Positions 26,412 to 35,800 of a DNA stretch of 53,062 bases are shown in pieces. The notes below the pieces were generated by a model. That model was not told where the DNA came from, did no database searches, and was given only the letters and a program-made list of their open reading frames with translations. Origin of the DNA: Candidatus Babelota bacterium (GTDB taxonomy: Bacteria > Babelota > Babeliae > Babelales > Chromulinivoraceae). How positions within the stretch are numbered: position 1 is the first letter of the stretch; every line of letters starts with the position of its first letter. The stretch is taken from assembly GCA_016183005.1 (NCBI GenBank), contig JACPFN010000013.1:1-53062 (forward strand), given 5' to 3'. A program made the position numbers and the translations under genes.

Positions 26412-27794
26412 ATGTTTTTGCGGTATAGTTTATTTTTTGTTTTTATCTCATTGTTTAATGAGATCTATTCTGAAGATTTGGATACATTGATAACGAGTTT
26501 AGCCAAGGCGCAAACAGATCAAGCAGCAACAACAACAGTAACTTCACCTGAATCGGTAGTTAATAAGGCACCAGTTGACGTAGTGCCTAGCTCTGAGGCT
26601 CAAAAAATAGTGATGCCCGAGCCAAAGCCTAAAGTAGTAGCTGCGCCCAAGGTTGTTTCTGAGCCCACACTAGTGACTGAACCTAAGCCTAAGGTTGTTG
26701 AACCACAACCTATTGCTAAAGCTGGTATGGTAACAATAGTTCAACCTTCTGTGGTAGCAGCTCCGGTTGTTGCTAAATCAGAGTCAGCAGAGTCCAAAGT
26801 TGTTATTCAGCCAGGAGAGGTTACTACGGTTTCAGCAGAGGGTCTTGATACATTGCATATTGATAGCAGTGGTAATTGGCTTGAAAAAAGAATCTGGTAT
26901 CAAAAAGCAGAACAAATGTTTGAAGATATACGTAAGACAGTTGAAAAAGCAAGTGATATACGTATGAAGTTTGTTCATGAAGTAAGCGTTATTGGTAAAC
27001 ATATCGATGATTTTTATGAAAAAGTTTCATTTGAAAAAGGGCAGATAGATGAACTGCTACAGGCTGTTTTGGGTAGTTTGACTACCGAAGAAAAGGTTCG
27101 TGGCGGAGATTTATCATCAAGTGAGCGGGATATTAAGCTTAATATCCATGAAAATCAGCAAGAATTACAATCTATAGAAACTAATATAAAAATGATTTCA
27201 GGCCTTGATGAGCAAGTTGAGAAAACAATGATTAAAGCTTTTCAGGAAATTGATGCATGCAGAGCATTTGAAAATAAAGCTTGGAATAATTTCAAAGATA
27301 TAGGCATGGAGCTTGATGACAAAAGAGCTCGTACGCTATACTATGAAATGAAAAATTTTTATGAAAATATTCAAAAAAAGATCGATTATCTGCAGAGTAA
27401 TCTTTATGAATATTTGGTTAATCAGCTTGGTTCAAAAATTATTCAAACAACGTCTCAAATTCAAACAACAGTCCAATCTTTAAAGGCGAAGGGTATAAAT
27501 CTTGAGTCTTTGCTTGAAAGGGATTCAACGGGTGACTTTGTTGTTCTTAAACAGCGTGATGAAATGAAGGCTAAAGAAGCTGCAGCAAAATTGACTTCTA
27601 AGGAAGTTGAATCAAGCGGCTTGCTGGAGAAAAAGATAAAAACGGCTTGGTATCAAAATTTGTGGTGCTTTATTTTAGAATATCTATGCCCTATTTTTAC
27701 TAAATTATCAGAATGGGCAACCATTATTTTTTGTTGCATTCAGACATTATTATGTAAAATTCAGGAATGGATTTGTAGAATTTTGGGATATTAA
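26412..27794 (+). CDS. Secreted Pro/Val/Lys-rich coiled-coil protein with Cys-rich hydrophobic tail
   Basis: A 460-aa protein not recognised as a known family. A signal peptide (FLRYSLFFVFISLFNEIYS) is followed by a low-complexity region, residues about 45-140, rich in Val, Pro and Lys with recurring 'EPKPKVV' elements. A long predicted coiled coil spans about 155-380. The C-terminal 45 residues are aromatic, hydrophobic and Cys-rich (LWCFILEYLCPIF, IIFCCIQTLLCKIQEWICRI) and could be a membrane-inserting or tail-anchor segment. The arrangement of secretion signal, disordered linker, coiled coil and membrane-active tail is compatible with a surface protein or an exported effector, but no function can be assigned. 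Confidence 0.7.
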   Translation: MFLRYSLFFVFISLFNEIYSEDLDTLITSLAKAQTDQAATTTVTSPESVVNKAPVDVVPSSEAQKIVMPEPKPKVVAAPKVVSEPTLVTEPKPKVVEPQPIAKAGMVTIVQPSVVAAPVVAKSESAESKVVIQPGEVTTVSAEGLDTLHIDSSGNWLEKRIWYQKAEQMFEDIRKTVEKASDIRMKFVHEVSVIGKHIDDFYEKVSFEKGQIDELLQAVLGSLTTEEKVRGGDLSSSERDIKLNIHENQQELQSIETNIKMISGLDEQVEKTMIKAFQEIDACRAFENKAWNNFKDIGMELDDKRARTLYYEMKNFYENIQKKIDYLQSNLYEYLVNQLGSKIIQTTSQIQTTVQSLKAKGINLESLLERDSTGDFVVLKQRDEMKAKEAAAKLTSKEVESSGLLEKKIKTAWYQNLWCFILEYLCPIFTKLSEWATIIFCCIQTLLCKIQEWICRILGY

Positions 27795-27836
27795 ATTAAA
27801 AAGAGCTTGAATTAAATTCAAGCTCTTTTTAATTTA
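27792..27836. terminator. Bidirectional terminator, perfect 22-bp palindrome
   Basis: Arms 27792-27813 and 27815-27836 are perfect reverse complements over 22 bases, with AAAGAGCTTGAATT at the core. The first arm begins at the stop codon of the 26412 gene. It sits between convergent genes, with A and T runs at both sides. Confidence 0.8.
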
Positions 27837-27838
27837 TT

Positions 27839-28165
27839 TTAATAGTTGTCTTCTAAGTAAAGCGTTATTTCTGGTGGCATTTGTCCCTGAGCTGTTCTTT
27901 CCAAAATAAGTAATGCAGAAGGTATACATAGTTTTAATTGCTTTTGTGTGCTTAAAGCGAGAGTTTCATTGTTGTTAAAACGATCAGTTGCGGGAAATTT
28001 CATTAAGGGAATATTATATTTTTTTAATAGAGAGAGTCTTTTTTTTGATTTTTTAACGATATGATGCATCGGTGATGAAATTCGTTTTACATAGTTTACG
28101 CCATTAATATTGAAAAAAGATGTAAATATACAGATTCCATAATAAATTTTTTTATTTAATCTCAT
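27839..28165 (-). CDS. Small secreted protein of unknown function
   Basis: A 108-aa protein with a hydrophobic N-terminus (IYYGICIFTSFFNINGVNYV) that looks like a signal peptide. The middle is basic (VKKSKKRLSLLKK). No family is recognised. It follows the 28175 gene by 9 bases on the same strand, so the two are probably one transcription unit. Confidence 0.55.
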   Translation of the reverse strand: MRLNKKIYYGICIFTSFFNINGVNYVKRISSPMHHIVKKSKKRLSLLKKYNIPLMKFPATDRFNNNETLALSTQKQLKLCIPSALLILERTAQGQMPPEITLYLEDNY

Positions 28166-28174
28166 AGTTTTTAT

Positions 28175-28675
28175 TTAAAGTTTAAATGGTTGTTGAGGTT
28201 TTTCAATAAAAGGGCGTTCGCCGTATATTAGACCAATATAAATTTCTGCTGGAGTTTCTACGGGCGCAGCTAAGTGCGCATCGATTATTTTCTGTCTCTG
28301 TGCTTCTTTGTGAGCATCTGACTTTAGCCTTTGGCACCATATATTAAAGGAATAGAGCAATTCTGACACTGAGAATGGGTATATGATACCCTGAGCAGCT
28401 TTTTTTATGACAAGTTGAGGAAAAATTTGTTCGATATGTTGAACCATATTTTTTTGTGCATTTTCCCATTCTGTTCGGGTTATTGAGTAGTGGAATGAGG
28501 TAGGCGCACTAATAATAGTATGTTTCTTAAAAGGAACGATGGTAAAGGTAGGTTGTATTGTGCTGATTGGCGTACTTTGAGGTAGTTGTATAGCAGTTGA
28601 CTGCGTTGAACCAAATAAGACTGAATAAACACTCATACAGTTGATTAATGCCAATAAAATATATTTTGTTTTCAT
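28175..28675 (-). CDS. Secreted protein of unknown function
   Basis: A 166-aa protein with a signal peptide (MKTKYILLALINCMSVYSVL). The first third is rich in Ser, Thr, Pro and Gln (STAIQLPQSTPISTIQPT), followed by a mixed region that includes WENAQKNMVQHIEQIFPQL. No family is recognised. AGAGGAGTT (28693-28685, minus strand) is a good ribosome binding site for ATG 28675. It is upstream of and probably co-transcribed with the 27839 gene. Confidence 0.6.
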   Translation of the reverse strand: MKTKYILLALINCMSVYSVLFGSTQSTAIQLPQSTPISTIQPTFTIVPFKKHTIISAPTSFHYSITRTEWENAQKNMVQHIEQIFPQLVIKKAAQGIIYPFSVSELLYSFNIWCQRLKSDAHKEAQRQKIIDAHLAAPVETPAEIYIGLIYGERPFIEKPQQPFKL

Positions 28676-28896
28676 TGTGTTATTAACTCCTCTAATATTT
28701 TTAGTAACTTAATACTAAACTTTAAGGCGCGAGACCGCTTTGAATATATAATATATATTATATATATTATTTTGAATAAATACAGAGCTGCTTAATTTAA
28801 AATTAATTGAAAGGTTTTTATTTTAAAATATTGAAATAATAACGAATTTTAGTTGAAAATATCATTCATTTTGATAATCTACTATTTATCTAACGT

Positions 28897-28983
28897 GCCG
28901 AGGTGGTGAAACTGGCAGACACGCAGCCTTGAGGTGGCTGTGGGAGAAATCCCGTGGGGGTTCGAGTCCCTTCTTCGGCACCA
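28897..28983 (+). tRNA. tRNA-Leu (GAG)
   Basis: A class II tRNA with a long variable arm. The acceptor stem is GCCGAGG with CTTCGGC, a discriminator A and an encoded CCA end. The anticodon loop TTGAGGT sits in a CAGCC/GGCTG stem, giving GAG. The T-loop is GTTCGAGTC. Confidence 0.93.
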
Positions 28984-29006
28984 GTTTTTGATTTTACGAG
29001 TTTTGT

Positions 29007-29027
29007 CTGGCGTAGCCAGTTTTTTTA
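29007..29027 (+). terminator. Short terminator after tRNA-Leu
   Basis: A 5-bp GC-rich stem (CTGGC at 29007-29011, GCCAG at 29015-29019) with a three-base loop is followed by eight T residues (29020-29027). Confidence 0.5.
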
Positions 29028-29195
29028 TGCATATTTTATATACTTGAGTAAAAAATGGCTCGTTTTAGTTAAAAGCAAAGTAAGAGGCGAAAGCTAATAT
29101 TTTTGACAGAGTCGGTTTAGTTCTAATGGATATTGGTAAAGACTTGTCAAATCAATAAAAAAGCAAATTTAATATCCAAATTCCTGGAGAGAATT

Positions 29196-30752
29196 ATGAA
29201 TCATTCAGTACAAAGAGTCTTAAGCGCTGGATTTACCGTTTGGGTAATTTTAGCAGCTGCTATGTGTGGTTATTTATATAAAAGTGGTAAAAAAGATATT
29301 CGTTTTGGTATTGATTTGGTAGGGGGAACGTATATTACCTTACAAGTTCAGCAAAATGATGTTATCAAAAATTATCTTGGTGATAAAATTGCTGCATTTG
29401 AATCGATATTAAAGTCTGCTCACATAGAAATGGACGGCAAGCCAATCTTAGCTCATGATGGTCTTATATTCAAATTCTTATCAACAAATACTGCTCACGA
29501 AGCAGAGTCTGTTCTTAAATCAGAAGAAAAATTTTTAAAGTATGATCTTGATGGGGCAAGCCTTAAAGTAACTTTACCCGATGCAACATTATCAAAGCTT
29601 CTTTCAGATGCTGTTGAAGCGAATATTGAAATCTTAAGAAGCCGTTTTAGTAGTTTAAGTGAAATTCATATCAGTAAACAAGGTGCATCACAAATTGTTG
29701 TAGAGCTTCCTAATGTAAGTGATCCTCATCAGGCAAAGGCTATGATTGGTAAATCCGCTGTTTTAGAGTTTAAGCTTGTTGAAGATAGTGCAGCATCTCG
29801 TGAAACTCTGTTGGCAAAATATGATGGAGAGCTTCCAGAAGGTACCGTTATTGTTCCAGGTCAGCGTCGTGGGGCTTTTGATGAAGCAACTTATTATTTG
29901 CTTCCGGTTTATACACCAGTTTCTGGAAAATATTTTAAAAATGCATATGTAGATTTTGGCGGTCAATTTGGTACTGATTTAGTAGTACATTTTGAATTCG
30001 ATCCAGAGGGTGGCAAACGTTTTTATGAACTTACTAGTGAAAATATTGGTAAGCCATTGGCAATTGTTCTTGATGATGAAGTAATTCAAGTTGCAATTAT
30101 TCAAGCTGCGATTAGCACTAAGGGGCAAATTACTGGAAATCATAAACCTGATGAAGCAACAACATTATCAAAACTTCTTAAGTCTGGTGCATTTAAAGCA
30201 AAAGTTGATTTTGTTGAAGAGCGTCAAATCGGGCCAACACTTGGTCAAGAAGCAATTCAAAAAGGTTTGATTTCATGTATCATCGGTTTAGTTTTATTAC
30301 TTCTTTTTGGGATTATGTATTACCGTCTTTGCGGAGTGTTTTCATTTTTAACATTGGTATATAACATTGTTCTATTACTTATGTTTATGGCACTTTTGCA
30401 TGCAACGTTAACATTGCCAGGTATTGCTGGGATGATCTTGACCGTTGGTATGGCGATTGATTCATCTATTTTAATTTATGAGCGTATAAAAGAGGCATTG
30501 CGTGAAGGTCGATCAATCTCGGTAGCTGTTGACGATGGCTTTTCTGAAGCAATGTGGGTTATCTTAGATTCAAACATTACCACATTTATTGTTGCAACTG
30601 TGTTGTATTTCTTTGGAACAGGACCTATTCAAGGGTTTGCCGTTACGATGATGATCGGTATCATCACAACACTTTTGACAGGACTCTTTTTCTTGAAATC
30701 ATTATTTAAATTTTATTTGAGATTTTTTAATGTACAAAAACTTAGTATTTAG
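29196..30752 (+). CDS. secD: Protein translocase subunit SecD
   Basis: A 518-aa inner-membrane protein of the Sec-dependent export pathway. ATG 29196, preceded by TGGAGA, is preferred over an upstream TTG (29133). After the first membrane helix comes FGIDLVGGTYITLQV, the SecD 'GLDLxGG' motif. The periplasmic P1 domain has LRSRFSSLSEIHISKQGA and IVVELPNVSDPHQA. C-terminal membrane helices carry GMILTVGMAIDSSILIYERI and TTFIVATVLYFFGTGPIQGF. No secF is adjacent, and the length is that of SecD alone, so SecF must be elsewhere. The many signal-peptide proteins in the window depend on this pathway. Confidence 0.93.
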   Translation: MNHSVQRVLSAGFTVWVILAAAMCGYLYKSGKKDIRFGIDLVGGTYITLQVQQNDVIKNYLGDKIAAFESILKSAHIEMDGKPILAHDGLIFKFLSTNTAHEAESVLKSEEKFLKYDLDGASLKVTLPDATLSKLLSDAVEANIEILRSRFSSLSEIHISKQGASQIVVELPNVSDPHQAKAMIGKSAVLEFKLVEDSAASRETLLAKYDGELPEGTVIVPGQRRGAFDEATYYLLPVYTPVSGKYFKNAYVDFGGQFGTDLVVHFEFDPEGGKRFYELTSENIGKPLAIVLDDEVIQVAIIQAAISTKGQITGNHKPDEATTLSKLLKSGAFKAKVDFVEERQIGPTLGQEAIQKGLISCIIGLVLLLLFGIMYYRLCGVFSFLTLVYNIVLLLMFMALLHATLTLPGIAGMILTVGMAIDSSILIYERIKEALREGRSISVAVDDGFSEAMWVILDSNITTFIVATVLYFFGTGPIQGFAVTMMIGIITTLLTGLFFLKSLFKFYLRFFNVQKLSI

Positions 30753-30771
30753 TATAGTATAAAGGATATGT

Positions 30772-30848
30772 GGCGACGTAGCTCAGGTGGTTAGAGCGGC
30801 AGAATCATAATCTGTAGGTCCGGGGTTCAAGTCCCTGCGTCGCTACCA
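30772..30848 (+). tRNA. tRNA-Met (CAT), elongator type
   Basis: Acceptor GGCGACG pairs with CGTCGCT (G-U at position 1-72), followed by discriminator A and encoded CCA. The D-arm is GCTCAGGTGGTTAGAGC, the anticodon loop is ATCATAA, giving CAT. The start resembles elongator tRNA-Met, and the GGG/CCC pairs of initiators are missing. A tRNA-Ile with modified CAT cannot be fully excluded. Confidence 0.88.
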
Positions 30849-30863
30849 AAATAAAAAGAATTT

Positions 30864-30899
30864 ATAGCGAGTAACAAAAAGTTACTCGCTATTTTTTTT
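30864..30899 (+). terminator. Rho-independent terminator after tRNA-Met
   Basis: A 12-bp stem (ATAGCGAGTAAC at 30864-30875 with GTTACTCGCTAT at 30881-30892), a five-A loop, and a run of T to 30899. Confidence 0.85.
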
Positions 30900-31049
30900 C
30901 ATAGGCACGAAGAATCAAATGAGGATTCAAGCAAAAGTTCCGCAGAGGCTATTCCAATTTAATTTTTAATAATTCTAGACAAAAATATTTTTTTTATGTT
31001 AAAACAGATTAAGTATCTTAAGTATTTAAAGTATTAAAAAGGAGAATGG

Positions 31050-32726
31050 ATGCAAAATAAATCTTTAAAAATATTATTTTTGGCAGTATTTTTATTTTCA
31101 AATATCATGATTCATACAGATTCAACATTTGATAGTGTAATGAAAGCCTCTAATTATCCAGCACCAACTATTATTTCATCTCAATTTTTAATAAATCAGT
31201 CTGATTTTACTAGTATGCAACGTTTTAATATTAATTATAATCAGAACTATGGTTTTATGTTTAATTTTATTCCTTCTTCTTCTTTTAAAAATCCATGGGG
31301 GAGCAACGGTACTTCTACGGATTTATCTGGAATTCCAAATTTAAATAATTTATTAAAAAATGGTATTCAGTTTGTTCTTGTGGCAAATGATAGCAAGGGA
31401 GATATTTTATTACCAGCTTCTGGAGTTGCGGGTGTTCATTTTTCTCAAGCATATGATTTTACCTTGTATGTCTTTGATATGAATAATAATTTTGTTGTTA
31501 GTTATCCTGTTACCAAAAATGAAGTGGCTACTCTAGGGGCTGAAGTATCATTAGGTTCATCATTAATTGGATATGGGTTTAATACAGGTATTACCTCTGT
31601 TAACAATAGTACAACAATTAATTCATATCCTGTTTATATGATCTTGGGTCAACCGTCATGGGCTGTTGCTAATGTGCTTGATTTGGCTCGTGCAATTTAT
31701 TCTAAAGAAACTCATACTCCATTCACAGTATATACGAATTTTGATGCATTAGAGCAAGCGATAACAATTCCTTATGGAAATAATACTACGGTCTATGCTA
31801 AAGATAGTGATATACAGATCGCTTCAGATATGCCAGACCTTCAATTAAATCTTATGGATAATCAACCAACTGAACTTTTTAGCCTATCAAACTTGGGTGG
31901 TGTTAGATATAATAGTTTAGCTAATAATATTAATTCAGGAGCAAATCCAAAATTAAAGTTAGTAGTGTTGGCATTTGATGGAAATAATAATTATATGTCC
32001 TCTATTAGTTCAAGCCAATCGCCATCTTCTTTTGCGATATATGCATTTGATACAACGGGAAACATTTTGTCAGGATTTCCGTATCAGATTCCTGTTTCAG
32101 CTAAGCTAGCTAAGCATTTTACAATTAGTGGAAATAGTATATTACAGGGTGCTTCAAAATTTAATTATCCGGCCGTTATTGATATTAATTGGGTAAGAAC
32201 ATTTAGTTCAGTAAATGAGTATGATGACGCACCAAATCAAAAATTAGTACAGCTTTGGGTAAGTTCTATTTATCCAAATTCTTCTGTAGACGTTTCATTA
32301 ATTTATTCTGCGGACGGTACAGGTGGTTGGGGTATTGGTAATATAGGTGCTGAAATATACGACAACTTAGGAGTAAATAATGTTTATATGCGTATAACTT
32401 GTTATGATGATAATCAAGCAAATCAGCATTATATGGTTGTTAAAGCTTATACTAAGAATGCTATAATAAATAATTCTACCGATGTATATTCTTCAATAGC
32501 TAATCCTTTAGTTTGGAGATGGAATAAAGGAACAAGCTTCAAAGGGGAGAAAGTTCCGTGTAAATTACGTTATCTTACTCAGCAGAATAGTACATTTAAA
32601 ATAAAAATGGGAGTGCAAACGAGACCATCTAGCACACCAACCAAAAATACGGGTGCATTAGTAGGATATACAAATTATAGCCCTGCTAATAATGAAGTTG
32701 TCGTAGCATTTAAAGTGCGTGGATAG
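31050..32726 (+). CDS. Large secreted protein with repeated modules, related to its downstream neighbour
   Basis: A 558-aa protein with a signal peptide (KILFLAVFLFSNIMIHTDS). Not assignable to a known family. Two segments share a repeated layout with the 1297-aa protein downstream: a 'VLANDSKGDIL / VLAFDGNNNYM' strand, a 'LYVFDMNNNFV / IYAFDTTGNIL' strand with Gly and Pro afterwards, and a terminal 'YPVYMILG / YPAVIDINW' strand. The sequence is rich in Asn and Ser, with little charge, typical of secreted beta-rich surface or adhesin-like domains. AAAAGGAGA precedes ATG 31050. It is followed by a long perfect palindrome. Confidence 0.7.
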   Translation: MQNKSLKILFLAVFLFSNIMIHTDSTFDSVMKASNYPAPTIISSQFLINQSDFTSMQRFNINYNQNYGFMFNFIPSSSFKNPWGSNGTSTDLSGIPNLNNLLKNGIQFVLVANDSKGDILLPASGVAGVHFSQAYDFTLYVFDMNNNFVVSYPVTKNEVATLGAEVSLGSSLIGYGFNTGITSVNNSTTINSYPVYMILGQPSWAVANVLDLARAIYSKETHTPFTVYTNFDALEQAITIPYGNNTTVYAKDSDIQIASDMPDLQLNLMDNQPTELFSLSNLGGVRYNSLANNINSGANPKLKLVVLAFDGNNNYMSSISSSQSPSSFAIYAFDTTGNILSGFPYQIPVSAKLAKHFTISGNSILQGASKFNYPAVIDINWVRTFSSVNEYDDAPNQKLVQLWVSSIYPNSSVDVSLIYSADGTGGWGIGNIGAEIYDNLGVNNVYMRITCYDDNQANQHYMVVKAYTKNAIINNSTDVYSSIANPLVWRWNKGTSFKGEKVPCKLRYLTQQNSTFKIKMGVQTRPSSTPTKNTGALVGYTNYSPANNEVVVAFKVRG

Positions 32727-32727
32727 T

Positions 32728-32801
32728 TAAATAAAAGTAAAAAAATAAATAAGCCTAGAAAAATGTTTTTCTAGGCTTATTTATTTTTTTACTTTTATTT
32801 A
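32728..32801. terminator. Perfect 36-bp palindrome, probable terminator between paralogous genes
   Basis: Arms 32728-32763 and 32766-32801 are exact reverse complements of 36 bases each with a two-base centre (TG). The core is GCCTAGAAAAA. It starts 2 bases after the stop of the 31050 gene and ends about 55 bases before the next start. Each arm contains T and A runs that would act as terminator tails after a smaller hairpin forms. Confidence 0.8.
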
Positions 32802-32856
32802 TGGTAGAAGAATTTTATAATTATCCATAAATCTTTAAAAAAGGAAAGTATGAATT

Positions 32857-35800
32857 ATGTTTAATTTTCTAGTTGTTTTTTTAAGATGTTTAAATTTTTT
32901 ATTTTTCACTGCAGTGATTCAAGGATCTGATTCATCTGTTTTGAATGTTTCTCAGGTTCGTGGTGTTGTTCAGAACATTGAAATGGCGACTCAAGTTGGG
33001 CAAAGTGGGCAGGATCAAGTTGCTACTTTAAAAGATTTAGAGAATATATTTGGTTCACGTATGAATGTTTTGAGTGTTGATATGAATAATTTTTCAACAC
33101 AAGAGTTGCAATCTATAGCATTTGGTGGATATTCATTAATTTCTAATCCTTTTAATCGTAGTGCGAGTGTTTCATTAAATATTTTAAAAAATTTATTACC
33201 GTTAGATTTTGAAAAAATGGCTCAAAGTGGTACAAATAGTATTTGTATTGGATTATTTGGATCAGATGCAAATGGTAATTTGCTTACAACTTTATCTAAC
33301 AGAAGTTTTGATACCACTATTCAGGCTTTAGATCATTTTAAATTATATATTTTTAAAAGTGATGGGACATTACTTGGTTCTGCTCCTTTATATATTCCTT
33401 TAAATAAATATTACTCTAATAAACAACAGGCATTTATTACGCCAATTTTTGCAAGTGGAACTATAGCTGAGCAGTTGCAGAGTAATAATAACAGTAAACA
33501 AAATTTTGCTTTTTCTCTTAATGGACAAGTAGTATCTGGACAATCAAATTCATCGTATCCTTATTTAGTTTGTATACAAAATATTTCTGGGATTGATGTT
33601 CCTAATAGATATTTAAATATGAATGAATTGCAAGTTATTTTTACGAAAGGAACTGATGAGGTAAGTATTCCACAGATTAATAGTTATTATCAAACATTAG
33701 ATTTTTTGGAAATTATTATTGGAAATTCAGCTTTTTCTTTTAATCAAAATTCGCTTAATCAATCAACTGATATTGGTGCAAATGGAATATGTGCCGATAT
33801 TAGTCAGGATACTGCACCTTTAATTACTTCAGGGATGCAATTTATATTTGTAGCAATCGATGATAATGGTAATGTCCTTTCTAATATTGTTCAAAATCAG
33901 TCAAAAATAGATCATTATTTATTATATATTTTTGATCAAAATAGTAATCTAATCAAAGGTGTTTATGTTAATCCTTTATATACCACTCCAGCCTCCAGTT
34001 TTAATATTAATCAGTCCGAAAATGCGATTACCGTACGAATTAATGGAGATACGATAACTAAGGGGCAACAGTATTTTTATCCGATATCTATTAATTTAAC
34101 CTATGGATCAGGAATACAGCTTCCACCTACTTCTTCTCTTCAAAATTTGATTACATTAAAAAATGGTGAAACGTTATCGAATATTTCTTATGATTTGGTA
34201 ACATCTAAGGGCTCAAAGGTTTTATCATTTGCCAATACAAACTATTTCAGTACTAATTGGTTAGATAATATTAGCGCACTTCTTGATATGGGACAAACTG
34301 TATTAATTAATACTAAGCAATCAACGTATCAAGATGGTAAGCAAGCTCTTTTAGGGTATGAATTAAGTTTTAGTATTTATGGTGTCGGAAATACTTCTAC
34401 TACAGGTATTTTAGTTGCACAGCAGGCGATTATGTTACCAGCATTATTATCAAATTTAACGGTTAATTATCAGAAAGATTTATCTAAGGCTGTTGATAAA
34501 TTAGATCTATTTAATAGTTTATCAAGTTCAAGTGGTAGTTGGATTGGAATCATTCCATCGGGTAAATTGAAACCAAGTTCGATAGTTACATCATCGAGTC
34601 TTAAAGCAAATGCTATTAATTATCAACTTTTAAAGACTTTTTTAGATGTTCATCAAATTACGCTGTATTCTACGCCCGTAACTTCATATGTTGCGACACA
34701 ATACATAAATCAAAAAGATGGTTCAATTACTTTGCCTGGTTGGTATGATGTAACCTCTAAGCAGTATTCATATAGTGGATTTAATCTGCAGTTAGAACAG
34801 ATGGAATCAGGAGAAGGATATTTCTTCGTAGAAGATACTGCAAATATGAATAAAGGACCTTTTTCTGGTAATTCTGGAGTTGTTGGTTTGTTACAATCAA
34901 CTCTTTTGCTCAAGGAATTACAGCAAAATATTGTTTCGAATGGATCATGTAGGATGGTACTTTTTGGATTTGATAGTAATGGAAATTATATACCTGATAT
35001 TATTAAAACTGTTCCAGATTATTTTAATGTATATATCTTTGATCAGGCAGGAAATAATTTATTAAATTCTCCAATTTCCTTTAAAGCATCTGATTATGTA
35101 GGGTTAGGAAAATATCAGTTGAATAAAAATGCTCAAGCTCCTGCAATATTTTTCTTAAATGGTATTGGAATTTCTCAGATAAAAAAATTGACATATCCTT
35201 TTGATATTAAAGTGAGCTGGAAACTTCAGGGTGGACCAGTCCCTAAGCCTAAGCCTAAACCGACTCCTAAACCAGCTCCTAAGCAGACTATACCAACAAT
35301 CCCAGCAAGTATGGTGGTTCAGCTTGATAAAACATTGTTTTCCTTTGGTTATATGGTTGATATTGAAGGTGTTAAATATCTTCAAGAGCCTCCTTTTAGT
35401 TCAGATTTTATAAATGCTATCAACGCAAAGCTTGAGCAGGGTAATTCTGTTGTTATTCATATGATTACTCAGGATAAAAATATTACAGCTGTTGCTTACT
35501 CAGATGAGCAGCAAATTAGTCAATCAAGTATTGCTTTGCTGTCAGGAGAAGCTCTTACTGATAAGCTTTATTATGCTAACGATAGTACCAAATCGTTTCA
35601 GTTGCCTATTACAAAAATTTCTGGTCATCAAGGTATATGGCTTGAATTTAAAATTCTAAAAATATCGTATAATAATTTAGTAAAGTTATCATTGGCAGGT
35701 GTTCAAAAAATATTATCTTTGAATGCTTCAGCCGTAACATCTATAGTTCAAGATGAAACTCAAATTCCTGGTTGGTTAACAGATTGTAAAAGTGGTTTTA

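Noticed and set aside
28741-28772. TA-dinucleotide-rich palindromic stretch upstream of tRNA-Leu
   Set aside because: Low-complexity AT sequence; no exact inverted repeat of useful length or functional context could be supported.
35155-35385. Short minus-strand ORF opposite the Lys-Pro linker
   Set aside because: Arg/Trp-rich product is the reverse reading of the Lys-Pro codons; the plus-strand gene is clear.
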